A stretch of DNA of 49,327 bases from Bacteroidales bacterium UBA5219. Lineage in GTDB: Bacteria > Bacteroidota > Bacteroidia > Bacteroidales > ML635J-15. Every line of letters starts with the position of its first letter. Positions within the stretch are counted from its first letter, which is position 1. Under the pieces are notes generated by a model. The model worked only from the letters and a program-made list of their open reading frames with translations. It was not told where the DNA came from and did no database searches. Where the stretch lies: the NCBI GenBank assembly GCA_002412425.1, contig DHVB01000044.1:36934-86260 (forward strand), written 5' to 3'. A program made the translations under genes and the position numbers. Shown here in pieces: positions 1 to 8,252 of this stretch.

Positions 1-1
1 C

Positions 2-400
2 TATGGAAGGAGTAGAGAGATTAATCCTGAAGTTGAACAATATATGATACTAACTAAAGATGAAATATATGATGGTAATTATAAAGCAAGATTTATTAAT
101 TTTCAGGAGGAAACAGGATGTTCAGGAGAAGACTTATTTACAAAAGATGGATATTGGCGATTTGATGATAGAGCTGTTGGAGGTTCTACCTGCCTTGGGG
201 AAGAATTAGATAAAAAAGAAGGTTTAATTCTCGTCATAGAGTTAAAACAAACTAACCCTTCAGAAGAAAAACACTATATAGGAGAAGGTTGGAAAATTTT
301 AAAACTAACTAATAAAGAATTAAAAATAATCAATAATATCAATGATGAGCCTTGTTCGTTCTATGGGAGGAGTCGAACATTAACATTTGAAAAGGAATAA
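2..400 (+). CDS. Repeat-containing lipocalin-like protein, 3' part only
   Basis: The reading frame is open to the window edge, so this is the C-terminal part of a longer protein; the first internal Met is at 44 but need not be the start. The visible segment ends with W-K-I-L-K-L-T followed by F-Y-G-R-S-R, a pattern seen in Bacteroidota lipocalin-like lipoproteins. The same Y-G-R-S-R motif opens the window (bases 2-16), and the DNA around 1-25 closely matches 360-385, so the protein probably consists of tandem modules of about 120 residues, with one complete module visible. Function unknown; a surface or periplasmic location is only inferred from the family resemblance. Confidence 0.6.
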   Translation, partial: YGRSREINPEVEQYMILTKDEIYDGNYKARFINFQEETGCSGEDLFTKDGYWRFDDRAVGGSTCLGEELDKKEGLILVIELKQTNPSEEKHYIGEGWKILKLTNKELKIINNINDEPCSFYGRSRTLTFEKE

Positions 401-450
401 AATATAGCAAAAACTTAATAAGTAAAGTCGAATAATTTTCAAATCTCAAA

Positions 451-1422
451 CTAAACCTCTATCCCCAAAAGTTTTCCTTTTTTCATCACAAGTTCATCGT
501 CGAAATAAACGTCAGGAGATTTTACAAGTCCGTCTAAATGGCTATTAACAGCAATACTTCCACCCATTGTAAGGTTGTTTCCAAATGCTACATGAATAGT
601 TCCTAAAACTTTTTCATCTTCTAAAATTTGTCCAGAAAGTATTGCTTTATAATTTGTGCCTATTCCAAATTCGGCTACAGCTCTGGCTTCTCTTCCATTT
701 TTATCGAGCATTGCAATTAGTCTTTGAGCTTCTTCGCCTCCAGTAATTTCTTCGGCATAGCCATCACGAATTTCTACTTTTATAGGCGTTTTTATAACTC
801 CAATTCCAGCCATAGAGCCGTCAATTACCAAAGTTCCGTTAGATTTACCTTCTATTGGTGCTAAATATGTTTCTCCCGAAGGCATATTTCCACTTTGTCC
901 TTTTTCGCGTAAAACTCCTGTGCTTGGAATTATCATTCTGCCTTCTATTGGCATAACTAAATTTGTTCCTGCTTCGGTAACAACTTTTACTGTTTTAACG
1001 CCTTCTAATCGTTTTGCTACGTATTCTGTTAATTCTACAATTTTGTCAAAATCAGCATTTAAACAACGCGACATAATTTCCACAGAAATTCCTGGCATAG
1101 TACCAACTCTAACGCCTTCTTTAACTGCATTGCGTCTTGCATCTGTATGTGTCAAGGATTTTGCTGTAGGAATAACAACCACATCAACCATTTTCATCAT
1201 TTCCGAAATTGCAAATGGAGGTTCTTCGCCATTAATCTCACGCGATTTCATTTCAACCAAAATACTTTCTTTACATAATTGTTTGCCAGCTTCGTGCAAA
1301 GCTAAGCCAATGTCTCGTTTTACTTCGTCTGTTACAACAAGTAAAGTTTCTTCGGGCTTTAACCCCATAGCATCACGCAAACCTATAATTGATGCCTGCA
1401 TTAATTCTTTATTTATTTCCAT
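451..1422 (-). CDS. M29-like aminopeptidase
   Basis: A 323-residue cytoplasmic protein without a signal peptide, resembling the M29 (thermophilic metallo-aminopeptidase) superfamily, often annotated as leucyl aminopeptidase in Bacteroidota. Candidate metal ligands appear in the family order: E184 in P-S-G-E-T, E251 in A-E-F-G-I-G-T-N, H277 in G-T-I-H-V-A-F-G, and H295/D297 in N-S-H-L-D-G. It is shorter than classical AmpS/AmpT (about 410), as is usual for this subgroup. The subgroup also resembles the NicX-type dihydroxypyridine dioxygenases, so peptidase activity is probable rather than certain. It lies downstream of the thiamine-type TonB receptor on the same strand, 47 bases away. Confidence 0.8.
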   Translation of the reverse strand: MEINKELMQASIIGLRDAMGLKPEETLLVVTDEVKRDIGLALHEAGKQLCKESILVEMKSREINGEEPPFAISEMMKMVDVVVIPTAKSLTHTDARRNAVKEGVRVGTMPGISVEIMSRCLNADFDKIVELTEYVAKRLEGVKTVKVVTEAGTNLVMPIEGRMIIPSTGVLREKGQSGNMPSGETYLAPIEGKSNGTLVIDGSMAGIGVIKTPIKVEIRDGYAEEITGGEEAQRLIAMLDKNGREARAVAEFGIGTNYKAILSGQILEDEKVLGTIHVAFGNNLTMGGSIAVNSHLDGLVKSPDVYFDDELVMKKGKLLGIEV

Positions 1423-1469
1423 CTTAAATATTTTTACGAAAGTTCAAATTTATAAAAAATTAACGAATT

Positions 1470-3941
1470 TTAAAACTTTAAATTTATTCCTCCCATAAAA
1501 TTAATCCCTGCCTGTGGGAAATAATACGCCCAAGTCTTCTCTACTCCTTGTTCGTACCACATTCCACCATAAGCATTATTTGAATATTTTAAATTGAAAA
1601 TATTGTTTACAATAAAACTAAAATTAATTTCTTTTATAAATTTTGTTTCTATGCTATAATCCAATTGCAAATTATTTACAAAATATGGATCTAACTTTCT
1701 GTCAGGCGAAGAAGTATTGTCAAAATATTGAGCTCCTACATATTTTGCAATCCAACTTATATTAAACCCAGCAAATGGTTTATACGAAACAATTCCCGAT
1801 GAAATAATATTTGGCGAATAAGCAATATCTCGTTCTCCCAAATCAAATGATTCATAATTTTCGTTCCAATCTTCGTCATAAGTTGCTGCCCAAGAAACAA
1901 AATCTTTAATTTTATTTCTACTCAAAGTTAAATTTGCTTCCAAGCTAAGTTTATTTATTGGCTTATAGTTTGCAACAAGCTCAATACCAGCCCTATACGA
2001 TTCAGCAACATTTGTCATAATATCATATCCTGTATTTGATTTTTCGCCTGTTGGAATAAGTTGGTCGATATAATCCATATAATACAAGTTTACGAGTGCA
2101 GAAAAACGCTGAGAACGATAATTATAGCCTAATTCATAATCGTAAAGTCTTTCGGCTTTTGGTGTTTTTAAAGTGTCGCCGGCAGCATCTTTAAAATTAG
2201 TTCTTGTAGGCTCTCTATTTGCTACAGCAAAAGAAGCGTAAACATTCATTTTGTCAGAAATATCATAAAATAATCCTGCTTTAGGATTTATAAAATTAAA
2301 TTTATGCTCTTGGTCTAAAACTATTAAATTACCATTCATATCTAGCTCATAATCTTCACCTTGCATAAAATATCTTATATTTCTATACTGCAAATCTCCA
2401 TACAAATAAAGTGATTTTGCAATTTCATAATTTATTTTTGAAAAAACATTAAACTCAGTTTTTTCTCCATAATTTCTATACCATTCATAATTAATAGGTA
2501 AATCCTTCAAGTTTTTCATCCACAAAATATTTCCAAAATGATCGCCATCATATTTATTCCAGCCTGCTCCAAAGCTTAATTTTAGTTTTTCATTTTTATA
2601 ATTTAAAGAACTTGTAGCTCCATAAAAATCATTTGCCATTTGTTTTCTATAAACTAAATCAGACCTGTTTATTACAATAGCATTTGGAATTAAAGTATCC
2701 AAGCCATTGATAATTGGATCTGGCTGCAACACAATGTTTGGTAATAAATATTTTGAAAATTTTTGATCCATTTTATATTGTTCGTAATAACCATCGCCAC
2801 GAGTATAATGTATGCCAGCACTCAAGTCTAAGTTTCGTTTAAAATCTTTTGAAAATATGATTTGATAATGAGTTTGAATATAGTTGTCGGCATTATCTTT
2901 ATACATTTTTCTATTTCCAAATTCATCAAAATATTCGCCAGCAGGATTATAAATTCTATTTGTATCTAAAACTTCTTGTGGACAGCCGTACCAAGTTATT
3001 CCTGTTTTTTGATTTCCTCGAATAATATTTGCTCTTACAAAACTTGTTTTTCCTCTCCAAGCTGCACTCATCATCATAGAATAGTGATCAGAATATGAAT
3101 TTTCAACATATCCATCGCTATCGAGTTTTGAAAGTCGTAAATCAAAAGAAAATCCGTTTTTCAAAATTCCTGTTCCAATCTTTAGATTTTCTTTAAAAGT
3201 GTTGAAACTTCCCATCATGCTTGAAATTTCGGCATAAGGCTTATTGCTTAACGAGCCTGTAAAAATATTCATACTTGCACCAAAAGCGGCTGCTCCATTT
3301 GTTGAAGAGCCAACACCACGTGTCAGTTGCAAATTATTTACAGAGCCTGCGAAATCGGGCATATTTGCCCAAAAAACAGCTTGGGACTCTGAATCGTTGA
3401 GAGGAATTCCGTTTACAGTAATATTTATACGAGTTGGGTCTGTTCCACGCACTCTAAAACTTGTATTTCCAACTCCTGTACCTGCCTCGCTACTTGCAAC
3501 AACAGAAGGAGTTAATTCCAACATATAAGGCAAATCTTGTCCTGTATTGCGTTTTTGCAAATCTTCCTTATCCATTGATATAAAGGCAATTGGAGAATTA
3601 TCATCAGCCCTTGTTGCTTTCACAATAACCTCATCGCTCATATAAGCTGATGGTTTTAGTACTAATTTTCCAAGATTTTGATTTTTGCCATTCAATTTCA
3701 CAATTTGCGAAATAGATTCAAAACCAAGATAAGAAATTACAATTTCACAATTGTCAAATTTAGATTTGATAGAAAAATCACCATTGAGATCGGAACTTGT
3801 TCCCAAAAAAGTGTTTTTAATAATCACACTTGCTCCTACAAGAGGATTATCATTTTCATCAACAATTTTTCCGCTAATAATTTGAGCTTGCAAGAAATAA
3901 GCGAAAAACACAAAGAACATGAATAAAAAAAATCGTTTCAT
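1470..3941 (-). CDS. TonB-dependent outer-membrane receptor, predicted thiamine/thiamine-precursor importer
   Basis: 823 residues. Signal peptide 1-20 ending Q-A-Q, carboxypeptidase-like regulatory domain about 22-105 (G-K-I-V-D-E-N-D-N-P-L-V-G-A-S), plug domain about 115-225 (R-V-R-G-T-D-P-T-R, then the G-V-G-S-S-T-N-G-A-A-A-F-G-A block), then a 22-strand-type barrel ending in Phe. The substrate is inferred from regulation: a TPP riboswitch occupies the leader. TPP-controlled TonB receptors are known in Bacteroidota as predicted thiamine transporters. No pnuT, thiamine kinase or thi biosynthesis gene lies beside it in this window, so the inner-membrane partner must be elsewhere. Confidence 0.87.
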   Translation of the reverse strand: MKRFFLFMFFVFFAYFLQAQIISGKIVDENDNPLVGASVIIKNTFLGTSSDLNGDFSIKSKFDNCEIVISYLGFESISQIVKLNGKNQNLGKLVLKPSAYMSDEVIVKATRADDNSPIAFISMDKEDLQKRNTGQDLPYMLELTPSVVASSEAGTGVGNTSFRVRGTDPTRINITVNGIPLNDSESQAVFWANMPDFAGSVNNLQLTRGVGSSTNGAAAFGASMNIFTGSLSNKPYAEISSMMGSFNTFKENLKIGTGILKNGFSFDLRLSKLDSDGYVENSYSDHYSMMMSAAWRGKTSFVRANIIRGNQKTGITWYGCPQEVLDTNRIYNPAGEYFDEFGNRKMYKDNADNYIQTHYQIIFSKDFKRNLDLSAGIHYTRGDGYYEQYKMDQKFSKYLLPNIVLQPDPIINGLDTLIPNAIVINRSDLVYRKQMANDFYGATSSLNYKNEKLKLSFGAGWNKYDGDHFGNILWMKNLKDLPINYEWYRNYGEKTEFNVFSKINYEIAKSLYLYGDLQYRNIRYFMQGEDYELDMNGNLIVLDQEHKFNFINPKAGLFYDISDKMNVYASFAVANREPTRTNFKDAAGDTLKTPKAERLYDYELGYNYRSQRFSALVNLYYMDYIDQLIPTGEKSNTGYDIMTNVAESYRAGIELVANYKPINKLSLEANLTLSRNKIKDFVSWAATYDEDWNENYESFDLGERDIAYSPNIISSGIVSYKPFAGFNISWIAKYVGAQYFDNTSSPDRKLDPYFVNNLQLDYSIETKFIKEINFSFIVNNIFNLKYSNNAYGGMWYEQGVEKTWAYYFPQAGINFMGGINLKF

Positions 3942-4000
3942 AATAATTAAATATTAAGTTAATAAAAATTTAATTGGGGAAACTAAACGGTTGTAATCAA

Positions 4001-4075
4001 TTCCTCCCTACGGCGGCATTACCCGCATCAGGTTCAAAGGGTATGATCTCAGCCTGTTTGGCACCCCTGTCATAA
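4001..4075 (-). promoter_or_regulatory. TPP riboswitch (THI element)
   Basis: Read on the minus strand, the segment contains the hallmark TPP aptamer blocks in order: AGGGGTGC, GGCTGAGATCATACCC, TTTGAACCTGAT, GCGGGTAATGCC and GCCGTAGGGA. These are the CUGAGA pyrimidine-sensor loop and the GAACCUGAU / GGGUAAUGCC pyrophosphate arm. The aptamer ends about 60 bases before the start codon at 3941. No obvious terminator with a U-run lies between, so control of translation initiation or a cryptic platform is more likely; this last point is inference. Confidence 0.95.
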
Positions 4076-4083
4076 TGACGATA

Positions 4084-4091
4084 CAAAGTTA
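4084..4091 (-). promoter_or_regulatory. -7 box of the riboswitch transcript
   Basis: On the minus strand this reads TAACTTTG, a full match to the Bacteroidota primary-sigma -7 consensus TAnnTTTG. It lies 8 bases before the 5' side of the TPP aptamer, the spacing expected if transcription starts just ahead of the riboswitch. The -33 element is not clear. Confidence 0.55.
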
Positions 4092-4139
4092 ATATTTATT
4101 TTTTAGGAATAAAAATGTTTTGGAACAAGTTTTAAAAAT

Positions 4140-4727
4140 CTATGAAACGATTTTCGCAAAAGTTTTAAAAATTATTTTAATGTCTGTTAGCAAACTTGCT
4201 TCTTTGATATATTTTAAATTTAGTTCAAGTTTTGCAGGCATTATTTCTTCAATATAAGTTTTTTCGGGATTTTCGGATCTTGCTAACAATTCGTTTTCGT
4301 TACTGTATTCTATTGAGGCATAATCAGTTATACCTGGTTTTACTGTCAAAACTTTTTTTTGTTCCGAATTGTATAAATCAACATATTTTCTGACTTCGGG
4401 TCGTGGTCCAACAAATGACATGTTACCTATTAATACATTAATAAGTTGAGGCAATTCGTCAATTTTATATTTTCTTAAAAACACTCCTATTTTAGTAATT
4501 CTGCTATCTTTCGCACCAACTGTAAGCAAACCTTGCTTATCGGAATTTGGTCTCATTGTACGAAATTTAAAAATATTAAAATCTTTATTATCCTTGCCTA
4601 CTCTCTGTTGTAAATAAAATATATCACCTTTAGAGTCAATTACAATTAAAATTGCAATCACTAACAAAAAGGGAGATAGAATTACTAATCCCAAAAATGA
4701 AAACAGTAAATCAAAAATTCTTTTCAT
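4140..4727 (-). CDS. Small monotopic phosphoglycosyl transferase (PglC-like sugar transferase)
   Basis: 195 residues, the size of the minimal PglC-type enzyme. An N-terminal hydrophobic re-entrant helix (about 7-30) is followed by F-K-F-R-T-M (53-58), the catalytic Asp-Glu pair D90-E91 in K-I-D-E-L-P-Q-L and G-P-R-P-E (107-111). Such enzymes transfer a sugar phosphate from a UDP-sugar to undecaprenyl phosphate at the inner face of the cytoplasmic membrane, the first membrane step of glycan assembly. It overlaps the upstream aminotransferase by one base (TAATG), so the two are translationally coupled. The likely substrate is the UDP-4-amino-sugar derivative made with that aminotransferase, by analogy with PglE/PglC; an acetyltransferase is not visible next to them. 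Confidence 0.88.
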   Translation of the reverse strand: MKRIFDLLFSFLGLVILSPFLLVIAILIVIDSKGDIFYLQQRVGKDNKDFNIFKFRTMRPNSDKQGLLTVGAKDSRITKIGVFLRKYKIDELPQLINVLIGNMSFVGPRPEVRKYVDLYNSEQKKVLTVKPGITDYASIEYSNENELLARSENPEKTYIEEIMPAKLELNLKYIKEASLLTDIKIIFKTFAKIVS

Positions 4728-5944
4728 TATTTATTTTCAATAATTTTTGCAACAGCAGTTTTCACAACTTCAACAACTTTAGCTGCATCCTCATCGCTCA
4801 AAACGTAATAAACAGGCAAAGAAATTTCGCATTTATAATTTTCGTAAGCTTGAGGATAATCTTTCATTTTATATTTTAAACCTTTATAAAAAGAAAGCAA
4901 AGGCAAAGGTTGAAAATGAACATTTACCGAAACTCCATTTTCATAAATTTCTTGAATAATAGCATCTCTTTTAGCCTCATCAACATTATTAACTCGTAGC
5001 AAATAAACGTGATAAGAAGATTTGTAGTTTTCATCTTCATAAAATGGAACTGTAAAGTTTTTATTATTTTTAAAACTTTCAGTATAAAAATCGAAAATTT
5101 GTTTTCGTCTTGGTAAAGTTTCGCTTTCATATCTTTCAAGCTCTACTAAGCCAAGAGAAGCCTGAATATCTGTCATATTTGCCTTAAAGCCAGCAGTAAT
5201 CACATCATATCTCCAATTTCCTTTTGTTTTTGCAAGAGCATCTTTATTTTGTCCGTGCAAGCTCAAAACACAAAGAAATTTATATAATTCTTCGTTGTCG
5301 AAAGGGTTTGGTAAATTTAAAGTTACAGCTCCACCTTCGGCAGTTGTAAGATTTTTAACCGCATGAAAAGAAAAAACAGAAATATCGCACAAAGAACCTG
5401 TTTTATGTCCTTTATATTCTGCTCCAAAAGAATGTGCAGAATCAGACAATATTAAAATTCTTCCTAAAGTTTTTTGAATTTCATTTTTAGGCTTAAAAAG
5501 TGATTTAACAGCTGGTGAGTTTACAAAATTATTAATTTCATCATAATTGCATGGTAAACCAGCAATATCGACAGGCATAATAACTTTTGTTCGTTTATTT
5601 ACAAGATTTTTAAGTTGTGAGATATTCAGATTGAAAGTTTTTTCGTCAATATCCACTAAAACAGGAACTGCTCCACAATGCACTACAACATTTGCCGAAG
5701 CACAATAAGTATATGCAGGCACAATTACTTCATCGCCAGGTCCAACTCCAAACCATCTTAACATAAGCTCTAAACCTGCACTAGCAGAATTAAGGCAAAG
5801 AGTCGATTTTGCTCCTGTATATTCAGATATTTTTTTTTCGAAAAGTTTAGTTTTTGGTCCAGTTGTTATCCAACCACCTTTTAAAGTGTCAACAACTTCT
5901 GCAATAGTTTTATCATCAATTCGTGGTGTACAAAACGGTATCAT
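4727..5944 (-). CDS. DegT/DnrJ/EryC1/StrS-family sugar aminotransferase
   Basis: 405 residues, a PLP-dependent fold-type I aminotransferase of the PglE/WecE/ArnB group acting on UDP-4-keto sugars. Seen motifs: G-G-W-I-T-T-G-P near the N terminus, D168 in L-S-D-S-A-H for the PLP pyridine, and K197 in F-S-F-H-A-V-K-N-L-T-T-A-E-G-G for the Schiff base. It has an inserted segment about 140-160 (S-L-F-K-P-K-N-E) before the Asp motif. It is the first gene of a two-gene operon with the phosphoglycosyl transferase. The sugar 4,6-dehydratase needed upstream in the pathway is not in the window. Confidence 0.88.
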   Translation of the reverse strand: MIPFCTPRIDDKTIAEVVDTLKGGWITTGPKTKLFEKKISEYTGAKSTLCLNSASAGLELMLRWFGVGPGDEVIVPAYTYCASANVVVHCGAVPVLVDIDEKTFNLNISQLKNLVNKRTKVIMPVDIAGLPCNYDEINNFVNSPAVKSLFKPKNEIQKTLGRILILSDSAHSFGAEYKGHKTGSLCDISVFSFHAVKNLTTAEGGAVTLNLPNPFDNEELYKFLCVLSLHGQNKDALAKTKGNWRYDVITAGFKANMTDIQASLGLVELERYESETLPRRKQIFDFYTESFKNNKNFTVPFYEDENYKSSYHVYLLRVNNVDEAKRDAIIQEIYENGVSVNVHFQPLPLLSFYKGLKYKMKDYPQAYENYKCEISLPVYYVLSDEDAAKVVEVVKTAVAKIIENK

Positions 5945-5958
5945 CTTATTATTTTTTA

Positions 5959-5993
5959 CAAAAGTAATTCAAAAATTAAATATTACAAAAGTA
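5959..5993 (-). promoter_or_regulatory. Promoter of the aminotransferase operon (duplicated box)
   Basis: On the minus strand a 14-base unit, AATTACTTTTGTAA, occurs twice, 27 bases apart. The proximal copy supplies a perfect -7 box (TACTTTTG, 5959-5966) and the distal copy supplies TTTG at 5986-5989. The 19-base interval fits the -33 TTTG / -7 TAnnTTTG architecture of Bacteroidota promoters. The start codon is 15 bases downstream of the -7 box, so the leader is short. Confidence 0.5.
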
Positions 5994-6006
5994 ATTATAA
6001 ACAACA

Positions 6007-7239
6007 TCAACCAAAGAAAAGGTAAGCCACAAATATAGCAGCAATTACCCCTGCCAAATCAGAAATTAAACCGGCAGAGACGGCATATCTTGTATTTTTA
6101 ATTCCTACCGAGCCAAAGTAAACTGCTAAAATATAGAAAGTTGTATCTGTTGCCCCTTGAAAAGTACAAGCCAAACGTCCAGCGAAGGAATCTGCGCCAA
6201 ACATTGTCATTGTGTCAATCATTAATCCTCTTGCTCCACTTCCACTCAAGGGTTTCATTAAAGCTACTGGCAAAGCATCAATCCACTCCACTCCTGCTCC
6301 AGCAGAAGCAAATAAATATTTTAATCCTTGCATCACAAAATCTAATGCTCCTGAAGCTCTAAAAACACCAACAGCAACCAAAATAGCAATTAAAAAAGGA
6401 ATTATTTTTACCGCAACATTAAATCCGTCTTTTGCTCCTTCGATAAAGGCATCGTAAATATTTATTTTTTTTCTTATCCCCAAAACTATAAAACTAATAA
6501 TTATTGAAAATAAAATAAGATTTGCAATAAGTGAGGAATAAACATTTATTTGTGATGCAGCGAGCAAAGTAAAACCATAAACTAAGCCACCCATTAAAAG
6601 TGTAATTCCACCAAGAAAAATCAATATTTCTTTACAGAATAAATTTATTTTTTGAAAAATTGACACTGTAATAATTCCTACTAAAGTTGATACGAATGTA
6701 GCAATTAATATTGGCAAAAATATATCTGAAGGATTTGCTGCTCCCATTAAAGCTCTATAAGCCATTATGCTAATAGGGATTATTGTTAGTCCCGAAGTGT
6801 TTAAAACCAAAAACATTATCATCGGGTTTGAGGCTTTTTCTTTATTTGGATTTATTTCCTGCAACTCCTTCATAGCTTTTAAACCAAGTGGCGTAGCTGC
6901 ATTATCCAAGCCAAGCATATTAGCAGCAATATTCATAACCATAGAACCATGCACTGGGTGGTTTTTGGGAATATCTGGGAAAAGTTTATTAAACAATGGA
7001 GAAATAATTCTTGATAAATAATTTATAGCTCCTCCTTTTTCGCCAATTTTCATAATTCCAAGCCACAAAGTCATAACACCTGTCAATCCCAACGAAAGCT
7101 CAAAACCAAGCTTAGCATTATCAAAAGTGCCATTCATAATCTCAGGAAAAACACTTACATCTCCAAAAAAAATTAGTTTTACAAGTGCAACTATAAAACC
7201 AATTACAAAAAATGCTATCCAAATATAATTTAATACCAA
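6007..7239 (-). CDS. SpmA/SpmB-like fused nucleoside-recognition (Gate) domain membrane protein
   Basis: 410 residues with many membrane segments and two Gate (nucleoside recognition) domains. The first half contains N-I-A-A-N-M-L-G-L-D-N-A-A-T-P-L-G, the SpmA signature, and the second half contains P-L-S-G-S-G-A-R-G and G-A-T-D-T-T-F-Y, the SpmB signature. In Bacteroidota the two spore-maturation homologues are usually one fused protein, although these bacteria do not sporulate; the transported solute is unknown. The start appears to be TTG at 7239: no ATG or GTG lies in frame between the upstream stop and this codon, and the first internal Met would delete the first membrane helix. Confidence 0.82.
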   Translation of the reverse strand: MVLNYIWIAFFVIGFIVALVKLIFFGDVSVFPEIMNGTFDNAKLGFELSLGLTGVMTLWLGIMKIGEKGGAINYLSRIISPLFNKLFPDIPKNHPVHGSMVMNIAANMLGLDNAATPLGLKAMKELQEINPNKEKASNPMIMFLVLNTSGLTIIPISIMAYRALMGAANPSDIFLPILIATFVSTLVGIITVSIFQKINLFCKEILIFLGGITLLMGGLVYGFTLLAASQINVYSSLIANLILFSIIISFIVLGIRKKINIYDAFIEGAKDGFNVAVKIIPFLIAILVAVGVFRASGALDFVMQGLKYLFASAGAGVEWIDALPVALMKPLSGSGARGLMIDTMTMFGADSFAGRLACTFQGATDTTFYILAVYFGSVGIKNTRYAVSAGLISDLAGVIAAIFVAYLFFG

Positions 7240-7370
7240 AACAAAAAACTTTTTTTGTAAAGATACAAGTTAATAGAAAAGAAATTTAAAATATGAAAAC
7301 TTTGTATTAACAGAGTTTTGAACAAAAATTGATGGGTACCAGTAAAAAATATTTATAAAACTAACTCATT

Positions 7371-8252
7371 TTAATCAAAATTAAGTTCAGTTCCATATTC
7401 TGTTTTCGGTTCTTTAAATAAAAATAATTCTAATTCATTTTTAGTATTGAAGCCACTAATTTTCTCCTTATATTTAGCAGCAAGTTTTTTGTTTTCTATC
7501 TCAAGTTTTCGATTTTTACTAATTAGTAAAAAATCCTCTTCTTGGTCAATGCCTAAATACCTTCTATTTAATAAATTAGCGGCAATTCCTGTTGTTGAAC
7601 TTCCAGCAAAAGGATCCAAAATCCAAGCATTTGGTTTTGTAGAAGCCAAAATTAGACGAGTTAAAACTGAAAGAGGTTTTTGTGTTGGATGTTTTCCACA
7701 TGATTTTTCCCAAGGAGCAATAGCTGGTAAAGTCCAAACATCTTTCATTTGCTTATTCCCATTCAACTGCTTCATTAAATCATAATTAAAATAATGAGGT
7801 ACTTTTTCGTTCTTTCTTGCCCAAATAATTTGTTCTGTCGAATAAGTAAAATATCTACAAGAAAAATTTGGTGGTGGATTAGTTTTTTCCCAAGTAATAA
7901 TATTCAGTATTTTAAAGCCAAGTTCTGTAAGAATTTGACCAACAGAAAAAATATTATGCATAGTTCCACTAATCCAAATAGTGGCATCTTCTTTCATTTT
8001 GTCACGCACTAACGACAACCACTTGCGATTAAAATCATTAATAAACTCAAAACCTTCTGACTTGTCCCATTTGCCTTTATTCACACTTACAATTTGCCCA
8101 TTTTGAATAGACAATCCATTATTTGACAAGAAATAAGGCGGATCAGCAAAAACCATATCAAACTTATGCTCAAATTGTGGCAAAAGCTCCATAGTATTTC
8201 CATGAAGAAGATAGAAATTTTTGTCTGAAGATTTAAAATAAGGTTTTATCAT
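7371..8252 (-). CDS. dpnA: Beta-class DNA adenine methyltransferase (DpnA-like)
   Basis: 293 residues. The catalytic motif IV D-P-P-Y is at 37-40 and the S-adenosylmethionine motif D-P-F-A-G-S-S-T-T at 213-221, preceded by G-K-H-P-T-Q-K-P (186-193). DPPY before the AdoMet motif defines the beta class of N6-adenine methyltransferases. In DpnII systems the second enzyme (DpnA) has this architecture and can methylate single-stranded DNA. The gene overlaps the endonuclease stop by one base (TAATG), so it belongs to the same transcript as the endonuclease and the Dam-like methyltransferase. GATC is the expected target by family. The C-terminal tail (about 245-293) is low-complexity and charged. 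Confidence 0.88.
   Translation of the reverse strand: MIKPYFKSSDKNFYLLHGNTMELLPQFEHKFDMVFADPPYFLSNNGLSIQNGQIVSVNKGKWDKSEGFEFINDFNRKWLSLVRDKMKEDATIWISGTMHNIFSVGQILTELGFKILNIITWEKTNPPPNFSCRYFTYSTEQIIWARKNEKVPHYFNYDLMKQLNGNKQMKDVWTLPAIAPWEKSCGKHPTQKPLSVLTRLILASTKPNAWILDPFAGSSTTGIAANLLNRRYLGIDQEEDFLLISKNRKLEIENKKLAAKYKEKISGFNTKNELELFLFKEPKTEYGTELNFD

Noticed and set aside
1330..1336. TGTTACA heptamers at 1330, 28385, 30120, 39252 and 40228 as further Pho-like sites
   Set aside because: They lie in coding sequence and I see no partner 11 bases away there; isolated heptamers are expected by chance in AT-rich DNA.
920..1498. Long plus-strand open frame (192 residues) opposite the aminopeptidase
   Set aside because: It is antisense to a well-supported conserved gene, has no motif and no initiation signals; it reflects codon bias of the real gene.
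3942..4000. Intrinsic terminator as expression platform of the TPP riboswitch
   Set aside because: Only weak AATTG/CAATT pairing without a U-run could be drawn between the aptamer and the start codon.
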